Source: Paenibacillus validus NBRC 15382 (GTDB lineage Bacteria > Bacillota > Bacilli > Paenibacillales > NBRC-103111). From it: a stretch of DNA of 64,000 nt. Shown one piece after another: positions 24,130-32,147 of this stretch. The notes beneath the pieces are model-generated. The model was not told the DNA's origin. It was given only the letters and a program-made list of their open reading frames with translations, and searched no databases. The number at the start of each line of letters is the position of its first letter. The first letter of the stretch is position 1. The stretch covers positions 33,474 through 97,473 of the forward strand of contig NZ_BIMH01000017.1 in NCBI RefSeq assembly GCF_004000985.1, given 5' to 3'. Both the position numbers and the translations under genes were made by a program.

Positions 24130-25901
24130 ACGCGATCCATCCCTTCATGTAAAAATAATGCCTCCAGTTCTTCCTCTGACAAAAGCTCATATTCACCGTT
24201 CTCATCCAATTGCACCGTCCTCCAATCGAGCGCATGCTCCGTACCGCCGTGCTGGTACGCCTGACCTGCGCCGTCTGTCGTCAGCGCGATATGAGGATGG
24301 CGCAGTACCTCGTATTTGTCATCAAGCACCGGTCGTTCCCCACGAATAAACAGCAGCGCATAACGATTATCAAGGAGTCGCACTTCATCAGGGGTAAGCA
24401 ATTCCCGGCCAGACTGCTGGTAGTTGATGGAATAGCTGCCGCTGCGTCCTTTACTTTGGCCGTAGGTGTTCGTATCAATAGTTTCTTTGCCAAGTAGCTC
24501 CGACACATACTTGTGCGTGGATTGTTCATTGCCGCCCAGATACAGGAACAGATCGCAGTTGCCGACGATGGATTCCCATGCGTCCTTGTACAACACTTTA
24601 AGCTGTGCCAAGTTTTGCAAAATGATAGACACCGATATTTCCCGACTGCGGATCGTTGAGAGCAGCTTGTCGAACTCATCGGGCAGGGCGACATTCGCGA
24701 ACTCGTCCATGACAAAATGCACATGCACTGGTAGACGGCCGCCGTAACGGTAGTCCGCTTCGTACATGAGGCATTGAAAAAGCTGCGTGTACAGCATGCC
24801 CACGATAAAATTGAAACTGCTGTCGTTGTCGGGGATGACGGCAAATAGCGCCGTCTTCCGGGTGCCGATACGTGGCAAGTCCATTTCATCGACCAGGCTC
24901 ATTCCGGCAATGCTGTGCAAATTGAATTTTTCCAATCGCACGCCAAGTCCGATCAGAATGGATTTGGCTGTCTTGCCCGCAGCCAGCTTGAAGATGTTGT
25001 ATTGCTTGACGGCGAGATGTTCCGGGTCGCGCATGGCAAGCCGCTCGAACAATTCATCTAGCGGGCTTTGGTACGTTTCGTCTTCTTCCCGAACCTCGGC
25101 AGCAGCAATCATTTCCATAATCATCGGGAAGTTCTGCTCCTCCGGCGGCGCTTCATAGAGCAAGTACAGCATGAGCGCTTCCAGCAAGGCGGTTTCAGAA
25201 CGTTCCCAAAAGGGATCGTTCGTATTGCTGTTTTTGGGCGTCGTGTTGCGAATCAGATTGGTGACCAGCTTTAGCACATCCTTATCATCCTGCAAATAGG
25301 AGAAAGCGTTATAGCCGTGGGAACGGTGCGGATGAATCAAATCCAACACTTTAATGTCATACCCTTTCGTCTGAAGCAAATGACCGGTGTCACGCAATAT
25401 TTCGCCTTTCGGATCAAGTACGACATATGAGGTGTGCGCCTGCATCACGTTCGGCTTCGCATAAAACCGCGTTTTGCCGGAACCGGAACCCCCTACGACG
25501 AGAACATTCAGATTACGGCGGTGCTTGCGTCCATCTAGACCGATGCGCACGTGCTGCGTCAATATTTTGTTTTGCTCCGCTTGCTTGCTCTGGTATTTGG
25601 CGTTGATCGGTTTCGCCTTGCCCCACTTGGCGCTGCCATGTTCTTCGCGGCGACGATAATTACGCGGCGAAGCCAGATACGCGCCAACCGCCAGCCCATA
25701 AGCCAGCGTACAGACGAGCAGGCTTCGGATTGAATCCTCAACCCACTGGAGTTGAAAGGGATTCGCCTCGCTTAGATGAAGCAGGATTGCAGGCAATCCC
25801 CCAGATAACACCGGGGCGACGAGCAGCGCCACCCATATGACGGGAATAAAAAAAACCGCAACGAGTACAAGTTGACTCCTTGCGGCTTTAGCGCGTTTCA
25901 T
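24126..25901 (-). CDS. virD4: VirD4/TraG type IV coupling protein
   Basis: This 591-residue coupling ATPase recruits the relaxase-DNA complex to the channel. It has two N-terminal membrane segments, Walker A (VVGGSGSGKTRFYAKPN, about residue 140), Walker B (HFVMDEFANVALPDEFDKLL) and the conserved SIILQNLAQLK. The acidic C-terminal tail (ENGEYELLSEEELEALF) is typical. GGAG precedes the ATG. It overlaps a 63-residue gene upstream and the pilin gene downstream. Confidence 0.95.
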   Translation of the reverse strand: MKRAKAARSQLVLVAVFFIPVIWVALLVAPVLSGGLPAILLHLSEANPFQLQWVEDSIRSLLVCTLAYGLAVGAYLASPRNYRRREEHGSAKWGKAKPINAKYQSKQAEQNKILTQHVRIGLDGRKHRRNLNVLVVGGSGSGKTRFYAKPNVMQAHTSYVVLDPKGEILRDTGHLLQTKGYDIKVLDLIHPHRSHGYNAFSYLQDDKDVLKLVTNLIRNTTPKNSNTNDPFWERSETALLEALMLYLLYEAPPEEQNFPMIMEMIAAAEVREEDETYQSPLDELFERLAMRDPEHLAVKQYNIFKLAAGKTAKSILIGLGVRLEKFNLHSIAGMSLVDEMDLPRIGTRKTALFAVIPDNDSSFNFIVGMLYTQLFQCLMYEADYRYGGRLPVHVHFVMDEFANVALPDEFDKLLSTIRSREISVSIILQNLAQLKVLYKDAWESIVGNCDLFLYLGGNEQSTHKYVSELLGKETIDTNTYGQSKGRSGSYSINYQQSGRELLTPDEVRLLDNRYALLFIRGERPVLDDKYEVLRHPHIALTTDGAGQAYQHGGTEHALDWRTVQLDENGEYELLSEEELEALFLHEGMDRV

Positions 25902-26079
25902 GGCGACTCCGGCGTTTCATTCTTTGATAGGGCGCATCCAACGTTTTCAGTAGCAGATCGTCCACCGCATCGGTCGGCCGCCGCTCGCCTATCAAGTCAT
26001 TACGCAGCTTATTCAACGCGTTGATGACAATGCCATGCTCGTAGTGGTCGAGACTGAGTATGCGTTCTTCCGTTTTCAT
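25888..26079 (-). CDS. Small conserved element protein
   Basis: This 63-residue charged helical protein (LDHYEHGIVINALNKLRNDLI, then a basic end) was not recognised by function. Small genes of this size and position, just before virD4, are common in Tn1549-like elements. A good ribosome-binding site (AAGGAGCG) and 14-bp overlap with virD4 support expression. Confidence 0.65.
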   Translation of the reverse strand: MKTEERILSLDHYEHGIVINALNKLRNDLIGERRPTDAVDDLLLKTLDAPYQRMKRRSRHETR

Positions 26080-26094
26080 GGTTCCTCACGCTCC

Positions 26095-26988
26095 TTAGCG
26101 GGTAGGATCGGTTCGACCTGGTTGCGAAGGTTGCCGCTGCGGGTTCAGTATGCGGTGCATACGCCGGGAAATCGTATGCGAAGCTTCTTTCATCGTCGTC
26201 AATTCCGCACGAATCGGCTGCGGCTCCATGTCTTTGAACCGTTCTGCCACCCGGTCAAACCGGAACGCGGTCGTTTCAACTCCAGCCTGCTTGCAAAGGA
26301 TATAGGCAACACTGTAGGCATGAAACTGATATTCTGATCGGCTGTAGCGACTATCGCCGCGATCCATTTCCGCATGCGCCAGTTCCTGCGCCAGTGCGCG
26401 GAAGATGTCTCCAGCTGCCAGCCCGCGGCGGATGACAATGTTGCGCACATCCGGTTGGTAGAGCGCATGCACATCCGCAGGAAGCGCATCGCTGATTGTG
26501 ATCGGTACTGGCGCACGATCCATGAGCGCCTTGATGCGGGTGCGATCATCCGGGTAGACCGGTTGATCCGGTTTCTTTGCAGTGGTTTGGGCTATATCGA
26601 ACATCTTCTTCGGGTTGTAGCTGGTCGCGGTGCTTCCATCTTCCCGCCGGTATTCCTCGCCCGGTTCCAAAATATAAAAACCGGTTTCCTTGCGGCGGAT
26701 CGATACGCCTTGTTCCTTCCAACCCTCGAAATCCGCTATGCGTGTCGCTTCCGGGCGTTGTGCTAAAATCAGCAGCGCATTGGAGACACTGTAACGGTCA
26801 AAACGGCTTTGCACATCCAGATAACGCTGAAACTGTTCTCCATTTTGAACAATCGTCATCGTCGTCGTATCAATCGTGTCGTAAGTCCACTGCCGCTGTT
26901 CCTGTTTTTGGTGAACCCACGCTTCCTTGTCAAACGACTGCTCTCGCTGGATGGAAGGAGTAGAGAATAATTCGTCCAGTTCGTTCAT
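26095..26988 (-). CDS. ArdC-like antirestriction/zincin-fold protein
   Basis: This 297-residue protein has an N-terminal ArdC-type ssDNA-binding-like part (about 45-120; YSVSNALLILAQRPEATRIADFEGWKEQG). It is followed by a zincin-like domain whose motif reads AQELAHAEMD, with Gln where the first catalytic His of HEXXH would be, and a helix EYQFHAYSVAYILCKQAGV. The loss of that His suggests the protease part is inactive. ArdC proteins protect incoming ssDNA during conjugation. It lies between pcfB and virD4. Confidence 0.7.
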   Translation of the reverse strand: MNELDELFSTPSIQREQSFDKEAWVHQKQEQRQWTYDTIDTTTMTIVQNGEQFQRYLDVQSRFDRYSVSNALLILAQRPEATRIADFEGWKEQGVSIRRKETGFYILEPGEEYRREDGSTATSYNPKKMFDIAQTTAKKPDQPVYPDDRTRIKALMDRAPVPITISDALPADVHALYQPDVRNIVIRRGLAAGDIFRALAQELAHAEMDRGDSRYSRSEYQFHAYSVAYILCKQAGVETTAFRFDRVAERFKDMEPQPIRAELTTMKEASHTISRRMHRILNPQRQPSQPGRTDPTR

Positions 26989-27947
26989 TTGGATTTCCCT
27001 CGCTTTCGATTCCGGGTAGTGGGCGTTGGCGTTTTGTCGCCCGATGTTGCCTTGCCACGATCCCTGCGTTTAGGCAAAGACGGCTCACGCTCCATTTGCC
27101 GCCGTCTTTTCTCCGCTTCGCGATTTTCTTCACGAATTTCACGCAACAGTTGACGGATCGACACCTTTTCCTGCGCCGGTTTACGATCAGTCGAATCCCT
27201 TACGTTGTCGACGCTGTGCCCGGAGATAGGCACGGACGGAATGGCCGGTTCCATCGTTCTTCCCTCCTGCATCGGGGGAGAGGGCAGCGGTGTCTGCTGC
27301 TGCACTCGTTCGTCGGCCGAAGGTGCGGCTGCCGGGGGAGTCGGTTCCGGAGGCGCGGCTTCCGGTTGCTGGCTTGCTGCCCGAACCTCCTCCGGCTGTT
27401 CGGTCTTTCCCAGCAGTTCGTCCAAAAAATCTTCTCGAACTTCCTCCGTGACAGATGGCGGACTCCCTTCCCGCTCAGGCGCTTCGCCGTTTAACTCCGG
27501 CGTTTGCGCAGTTTGGCTCTCGTCCGGCTGCTTTTCGCTGCGGGTATTTGCAATTTCTTGTTTGATGCTGGCCGTGTCTACCGTCGCCAGTTTGAAGCGC
27601 TCGACGATCCGGTTGATCTTGGACGCATCTTCGGCACGCACCATCACATCGCAAAGCCCGTCCACGTTCTTTTTGTCGCGTAGCGCGCAATATAGCACAC
27701 CGTACCGCTTGGCCTCCTTACAAAAAGTCGGGAGATCCTCGGTTTTCACGGCAAACACCTTGAGTTCCTTGCCGCTGCGGAGCAAACTTTCCAAACGGAT
27801 GCGCCCTTTTGTCCGTTTCTGTCCCTGCAAGGCGGCGAACAAATACACCGCCAAATGCTTAGCGCCTTCCCCGGAAATTTTGGCCACCATCTCGATGCCC
27901 CGCAGACTCATGCTGACGACTTGATCGGCCGCTTCGTTTCCGCTCAT
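26985..27947 (-). CDS. PcfB/DUF3801-family conjugation protein
   Basis: This 320-residue protein has an N-terminal PcfB-like domain of about 150 residues (LAVYLFAALQGQKRTKGRIRL, LPTFCKEAKRYGVLYCALRD). It is followed by a long disordered Pro/Glu-rich stretch (about 165-260) and a basic tail. PcfB-like proteins assist the relaxase at oriT in Enterococcus pCF10. The start is supported by AAAGGAGATG but overlaps the relaxase 3' end by 89 bp. Confidence 0.82.
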   Translation of the reverse strand: MSGNEAADQVVSMSLRGIEMVAKISGEGAKHLAVYLFAALQGQKRTKGRIRLESLLRSGKELKVFAVKTEDLPTFCKEAKRYGVLYCALRDKKNVDGLCDVMVRAEDASKINRIVERFKLATVDTASIKQEIANTRSEKQPDESQTAQTPELNGEAPEREGSPPSVTEEVREDFLDELLGKTEQPEEVRAASQQPEAAPPEPTPPAAAPSADERVQQQTPLPSPPMQEGRTMEPAIPSVPISGHSVDNVRDSTDRKPAQEKVSIRQLLREIREENREAEKRRRQMEREPSLPKRRDRGKATSGDKTPTPTTRNRKRGKSK

Positions 27948-29280
27948 CGGCGTTCATCTCCTTTCGTATGTGATGTTCGGGTTCACGTTCACGCAATAAA
28001 TGGACCATCCCCTCCGAACGGGCGAGAATACCCGTGCAAAGCTTCACCTCCTTTCGCAGTTTCGCAAGCTGCCGGGTCGCCTCGGCAATTTGTCTTTTGA
28101 TTGCCTCACGCTGCTCCGGCTGCTTACAACGGCGCAGCCGGTTGTACAATGCCTTGCGCGCGCTGTACCCTTGTTTCATTTCCTCCTGAAGCCCGGTGAG
28201 ATTTGCGAGTAGCTCATCCTTCGTGGTGATGCGGCGGCGACACAGCAGTCTTGTCTGCTCGGTGATGACCGTCAAGTGGCGCAAGTCTTGACGCAACAAA
28301 AAATGCGTCCTTCGCGGGGACGCACGTTGACGGGGCAGGATGCCCATTTCATATAAATAGCGTAGGTACAACGCCTGCAAGCCGCTGAATTTACGTCCAG
28401 CCCTCCAAACTCCACGAACCCTGACAACTCGCTTTCGGCGCGGTAGCGGAAGTGAGGGCTGGCGCTTCGGCATGTGGTTTTGCAAGATGCGCTCCTTTAA
28501 CGCTTCCTCCGTATATTCGTATCCCAAACTGCGCAAGCGGACGAAGCGCTCCTTGCCGGGCGGACGCACTGCCAGATGTTTCACATTGGTTTTGATCGCA
28601 TACCCTTGTTTTTGCAGAGCGGCGAAAAACTGGGTCATTGTCATGGAAGCTGCGATGGCGGTGTCGATGTCCTCACGAATCAATCCCCGCCAAGTTGGTT
28701 TGTTTTCGCGTTCCGCCTGCCACTCCCCATAGTGCTTAGCTTTACCTGGTTCGGGATGTTCAATGACCGACAGCGCATGCTCCCGGCAAAGCCGGTCGGA
28801 CGTGTGCCGCAGCAAAGCGTAGGAAGCTTTGTTGTCGTAGTACCGCTTGCCATCTACAAAAGAAACAGCATTCAACACAAAATGATTGTGCAAATGTCCC
28901 TTGTCCAGATGGGTCGCTACGACGACTTCAAAGCGTTCTCCCCATAGTTCTTGCGCCAGCCTAACCCCGATGGCATGGGCAATTTCCGGCGTCGTTTCGC
29001 CCGGCGCGAACGACTGATATCCGTGAAACGCGACAATGCCATCCGTTTTTTGAAATTGTCGCTTGGTGCGCTGCATTTGCTCATAAGCGGTGAGCGGGTC
29101 GCAGTTGATGCCGCTCACGTACAGTTGCCTCTCCGTTTTCGCATCCGCTGTCGCATAGCCAAGCGCCTGCTGCAAGCTATCTGGTTCGGCGCGATCTTGT
29201 GTCGTTTTGTCGGGATTTCGAGCGTAGTCCAGTACGCGCTTCAAACGGTCAGTCACATCCCAGATCGCGGTCGTTGCCAT
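27859..29280 (-). CDS. Relaxase (MobP/VirD2-type mobilization nuclease)
   Basis: This 473-residue relaxase has the metal-binding three-His motif in HLDKGHLHNHFVLNAVSF (near residue 130). The N-terminal half carries the nicking domain of about 220 residues, and the rest is helical and basic. It nicks oriT and pilots the strand into the recipient. It follows mobC by 13 bp. The last 30 codons run into pcfB in another frame and look low-complexity, which may reflect a shifted or extended 3' end. Confidence 0.92.
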   Translation of the reverse strand: MATTAIWDVTDRLKRVLDYARNPDKTTQDRAEPDSLQQALGYATADAKTERQLYVSGINCDPLTAYEQMQRTKRQFQKTDGIVAFHGYQSFAPGETTPEIAHAIGVRLAQELWGERFEVVVATHLDKGHLHNHFVLNAVSFVDGKRYYDNKASYALLRHTSDRLCREHALSVIEHPEPGKAKHYGEWQAERENKPTWRGLIREDIDTAIAASMTMTQFFAALQKQGYAIKTNVKHLAVRPPGKERFVRLRSLGYEYTEEALKERILQNHMPKRQPSLPLPRRKRVVRVRGVWRAGRKFSGLQALYLRYLYEMGILPRQRASPRRTHFLLRQDLRHLTVITEQTRLLCRRRITTKDELLANLTGLQEEMKQGYSARKALYNRLRRCKQPEQREAIKRQIAEATRQLAKLRKEVKLCTGILARSEGMVHLLREREPEHHIRKEMNADERKRSGRSSRQHESAGHRDGGQNFRGRR

Positions 29281-29293
29281 TTGTCATGCCCCC

Positions 29294-29659
29294 TTACGGC
29301 GGATGTCCGCTTGTATGCATCGAAGGTAGTTCGCTTCTTCGCTCCGGTTCGGTTACCGCCTGTTGAATGTGCTGAACAGCACGGCGCAAGTGATCGGCTT
29401 CCTCCTGAAAGGCAGCTCTTTCCAGACGACCGGTCGTATGTGCCTTCACAGCCAGTTGATTCAGATTATTGCCTATGGCGTGCAGCTCACGAATCATCGC
29501 GTAGTAGTCCAGTGGCGGCAGCTGCTTCGGTACATATCCATTAATGAGCGCTCGGATGTACGCCTCCCGAGAAAGTCCTGTTTTTTCCACTTCTCTAGTA
29601 AGGCGAGCATGTTCGCTTTCACTCAGGCGAAGCAGAAATGATATCGAACGTTTCCTCAT
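29294..29659 (-). CDS. mobC: MobC-type relaxosome accessory protein
   Basis: This 121-residue protein has a ribbon-helix-helix-like N-terminus (SFLLRLSESEHARLTREVEKTG) and the MobC signature MIRELHAIGNNLNQLAVKAH. It helps the relaxase open oriT. It lies directly upstream of the relaxase gene and downstream of the candidate oriT. Confidence 0.9.
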   Translation of the reverse strand: MRKRSISFLLRLSESEHARLTREVEKTGLSREAYIRALINGYVPKQLPPLDYYAMIRELHAIGNNLNQLAVKAHTTGRLERAAFQEEADHLRRAVQHIQQAVTEPERRSELPSMHTSGHPP

Positions 29660-29771
29660 CGACCATCACCCCTTTCCATAAATGTCTCCTTGAAGCAGAA
29701 CGCTGCCGCGATGAACAACCAGTTTGAACACGATTCGATCATCGAAACGATAGCATCGCGATGATGGGGTC

Positions 29772-29815
29772 TTAGGGGCTGCGCCCCTAACAAGCGAATT
29801 TGGATATCCAAATTC
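29772..29815. other. Candidate origin of transfer (oriT)
   Basis: Two perfect dyads lie almost adjacent: TTAGGGGC-TGC-GCCCCTAA (29772-29790) and the 20-bp palindrome GAATTTGGAT/ATCCAAATTC (29796-29815). They sit about 110 bp upstream of mobC and the relaxase gene, where oriT is found in related elements. The nick position cannot be named from sequence alone. Confidence 0.5.
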
Positions 29816-29892
29816 AGTGCTTGCTGCAACGCAAGACATTCGTCTCGCGTTGCCATCAAACCGCCTGCCGGGAACAAGAGAGGACCCCAAAA

Positions 29893-29926
29893 ACACAAAA
29901 AAGACGCCGATCCGCTCGGGCGTCTT
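29893..29926 (-). terminator. Terminator of the second toxin-antitoxin operon
   Basis: GACGCC/GGGCGTC arms (29903-29924), extended by AA/TT, are followed on the minus strand by TTTTTTGTGTTTTT. It stands 17 bp after the toxin stop. Confidence 0.8.
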
Positions 29927-29942
29927 CCGCAATACTTTTTTG

Positions 29943-30260
29943 TTATCGCACCAACCAGCGGTAATCCTGGCGGCAGTCTACAATGAAATCGACATACACG
30001 ATTTCATCCTGAATTTGATACAGCACCAGATACCATTTATCTACGAACATTTTGTGATACTTGTTGGACGGGATAAATTCCGCTTCCAGAAAAGGATACC
30101 GTTCCGGCATTTGCGCCAAGGAACGTATCGATTGTAGCAATTCGTTTTTCGTTTTCCGCGCCGCATCCGGACTTTTTTCCGCAAGAAACCGCACATGAGT
30201 CGCCAGCATTTGGCGGGCGCGATCGGAGACGATGATCTTATAACGGGGCATCTTTTCCAT
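29943..30260 (-). CDS. RelE/ParE-family toxin (second module)
   Basis: This toxin of about 105 residues has the fold pattern KIIVSDRARQMLATHVRFL, LAQMPERYPF, and the C-terminal YHKMFVDKWYLVLYQI / YVDFIVDCRQDYRWL. The start at 30258-30260 has GAGGTTC upstream inside the antitoxin 3' end, giving a 23-bp overlap typical of coupled pairs. Sequence is clearly different from the toxin at 18468, so the two modules are not recent copies. Confidence 0.88.
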   Translation of the reverse strand: MEKMPRYKIIVSDRARQMLATHVRFLAEKSPDAARKTKNELLQSIRSLAQMPERYPFLEAEFIPSNKYHKMFVDKWYLVLYQIQDEIVYVDFIVDCRQDYRWLVR

Positions 30261-30528
30261 GCTGAACCTCGTCAATAATGCCCTCCAGGTAATCGTCCAG
30301 TTCATCCGGCGTCATACCAACACGGCCCGCCAAACGATCCTCTTGCACAGCGAGCAGTTCTTCGCGCAGCTTCAACATCTTCTCGCGACGGGAGAACGTC
30401 TCAATGTCCATCACGACGAGATCGCCTTCACCGTTCTTGGTCAGATACACCGGTTCCCCGGAAGATTTGCATAGATCGGCGATTTCATTATAGTTTTGCC
30501 GGATACTGGCGGAAGGCTTGATAATCAT
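30238..30528 (-). CDS. Phd/YefM-family antitoxin (second module)
   Basis: This 96-residue antitoxin has the Phd-type N-terminus (MIIKPSASIRQNYNEIADLC, EPVYLTKNGEGDLVVMD) and an acidic C-terminal segment. The start at 30526-30528 has GGAGTGACC upstream. A TTGATT/TATAAT promoter lies at 30564-30592. Confidence 0.88.
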   Translation of the reverse strand: MIIKPSASIRQNYNEIADLCKSSGEPVYLTKNGEGDLVVMDIETFSRREKMLKLREELLAVQEDRLAGRVGMTPDELDDYLEGIIDEVQHGKDAPL

Positions 30529-30563
30529 CTTGGTCACTCCTTGCATAGCTGTATATTGATTTT

Positions 30564-30592
30564 ATTATACCTATTACATGCTATACAATCAA
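30564..30592 (-). promoter_or_regulatory. Promoter of the second toxin-antitoxin operon
   Basis: Minus-strand TTGATT (30587-30592) and TATAAT (30564-30569) have a 17-bp spacer, about 36 bp before the antitoxin start. Confidence 0.7.
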
Positions 30593-30692
30593 TGCGATTG
30601 CGCTTATCCCCAATCTATTCACATCTTATCCACATACCATAAGTTTTTATCGTATCCCCGCAAAAAAAGCGTTGACCGTTCAGCGTCTACCG

Positions 30693-31643
30693 CTATCGGG
30701 ACGGTTCACCGCGTCTTCGCCGGAATTCCATCAAATCGTTGTTTACATCCTTTCCGAACTTGGGCGGCTCATCGGATATGAGAAGGGCGAGGGAGAAGAG
30801 CCTCTGTATCGTGGCTGCCGCCAATCGCCCCGGCTCATCATTGTCCAGGTGCAGTACAAGTCGATTCACCTTGGGAAAGCACTGCAAGTAATGCGTTAGG
30901 GCAGACGGGGGAGTAGGGTCCTCCCCATTTGTCCTGGGCCTGTATATGCCGGCCAGCGACAGCTTATTTGCCTGCCGCCAATCCCGGCCGGCGAGATGTT
31001 CCAGCGTACAGTAAGATAAAAGATCAATGGCGCTCTCAAACAGATGCAGTTCCGTACAGTTTCCCGAGGCCGGAATGGAAAACGAATACCGCTTGTCGCT
31101 GCCGGCGGCTTCCCCCATATAACGGGTGCTTGTCGTACCGCGTATCGCCGCATAGCGCGGCGTCCCTCCCTGGTCAAATCCGACGAATACCGCGTTATGG
31201 TAACGGCGGCTTTCATACAAACGCCCCGTTTCGAGACAGTAGTCGATCACCGGGCGGTGGATGCCTCGTTTGCTCAAATAAGCGATGACGCGATGAGAGT
31301 TTTCATACGGTTCTGGAAGCTCAAACCGCGCTGGAGAAGAGCGTTGTTGCAAAGATTGCGAAAATGCAGGTGCGCTGCCCGGATGAACGCCTTCAATTTG
31401 CAGCACCGCATCGGGAAAAGACATGCCGCGCACTTTGATCAAGTAGTCCAGCGCCGAGCGCCCGCCGATCCCCCTTGACCACCAGTACCATTTGCCGTTG
31501 GAGATTTTCAAGCTGTCATGTGTACGGGTGGTGTAGACATTGCGGGAGCAACGTATCAGTTCCGCAGGCTCGTACATTTGCAAATACGTGAGCAGATCCA
31601 GTCTTTTTGCACGTTCGATTTGTTCCTTGTTTACGTAGATCAT
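30693..31643 (-). CDS. Toprim/DUF3991 DNA-processing protein
   Basis: This protein of about 316 residues has an N-terminal DUF3991-type zinc-lacking domain (ALDYLIKVRGMSFPDAV) and a C-terminal Toprim fold: acidic FESAIDLLSYC near residue 200 and HLDNDEPGRLAA near 275, matching the E and DxD metal sites. Such proteins are primase-like factors thought to restore the complementary strand after transfer. GGAG before the ATG at 31641-31643 sets the start. Confidence 0.82.
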   Translation of the reverse strand: MIYVNKEQIERAKRLDLLTYLQMYEPAELIRCSRNVYTTRTHDSLKISNGKWYWWSRGIGGRSALDYLIKVRGMSFPDAVLQIEGVHPGSAPAFSQSLQQRSSPARFELPEPYENSHRVIAYLSKRGIHRPVIDYCLETGRLYESRRYHNAVFVGFDQGGTPRYAAIRGTTSTRYMGEAAGSDKRYSFSIPASGNCTELHLFESAIDLLSYCTLEHLAGRDWRQANKLSLAGIYRPRTNGEDPTPPSALTHYLQCFPKVNRLVLHLDNDEPGRLAAATIQRLFSLALLISDEPPKFGKDVNNDLMEFRRRRGEPSR

Positions 31644-31692
31644 TGCCGCGGCTCCTTCTGGAAATCCTGGCAGCGTCCGAAGGGTATATGGT

Positions 31693-31977
31693 TCATCGTG
31701 CCCTACCCCTCTTTTTGGGGTACAGATAAGCTCTGCCTTCCTGCAACTTCGTAACACCTTTCTTTTTCATGAATGCGTCTAAATCGCCTTCATAAACTTG
31801 ACTGGTCACCCCGTTTGAGTCGCGGATGTAATAATACGTATCGCCAAATCCGTTCTTCTCTTTGGAAATCAACTCCAATGACGGCACGGTTTCTCCCTCC
31901 TCGATCAAGTCGGTTCCGTAACAAAAAGGCGGCAGAATCGGACAAAAGCATCCGCCGCTTGGGATGGCATACAACAT
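31693..31977 (-). CDS. Small conserved element protein
   Basis: This 94-residue protein begins with a Cys-bearing stretch (PSGGCFCPILPPFCYG), followed by a compact SISK-like beta pattern (KEKNGFGDTYYYIRDSNG, TSQVYEGDLDAF) and a basic tail. It was not recognised. GGAGGA lies close upstream, and the gene sits between the helicase and the Toprim gene. Confidence 0.55.
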   Translation of the reverse strand: MLYAIPSGGCFCPILPPFCYGTDLIEEGETVPSLELISKEKNGFGDTYYYIRDSNGVTSQVYEGDLDAFMKKKGVTKLQEGRAYLYPKKRGRAR

Positions 31978-31997
31978 GTTCATTCCTCCGGAAATGA

Positions 31998-32022
31998 GAA
32001 AAGGACCCCAAAAACGGAGTCC
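31998..32022 (-). terminator. Weak hairpin after the helicase gene
   Basis: On the minus strand GGACTCC and GGGGTCC pair (one G-T) around GTTTTTG and are followed by TTTTC. It may reduce readthrough from the very long gene. The same GGACCCCAAAAA sequence recurs near 29883. Confidence 0.4.
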
Positions 32023-32147
32023 AATTCGTCATGTGATTGATAACTTTAACAAGCGAGCTAACTTCGACCTGTGAAATGCTCGCACCGATACCATGTTCTT
32101 TCCGCATGAAGTTCCCTTACAGGGGCAGGAACGGAAGTGTCAGACCG

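Noticed and set aside
29656..29856. 66-codon minus-strand frame before mobC
   Set aside because: It runs straight through the two perfect dyads of the candidate oriT and has only a weak ribosome-binding site. It could be real, but the DNA is better explained as a transfer origin.
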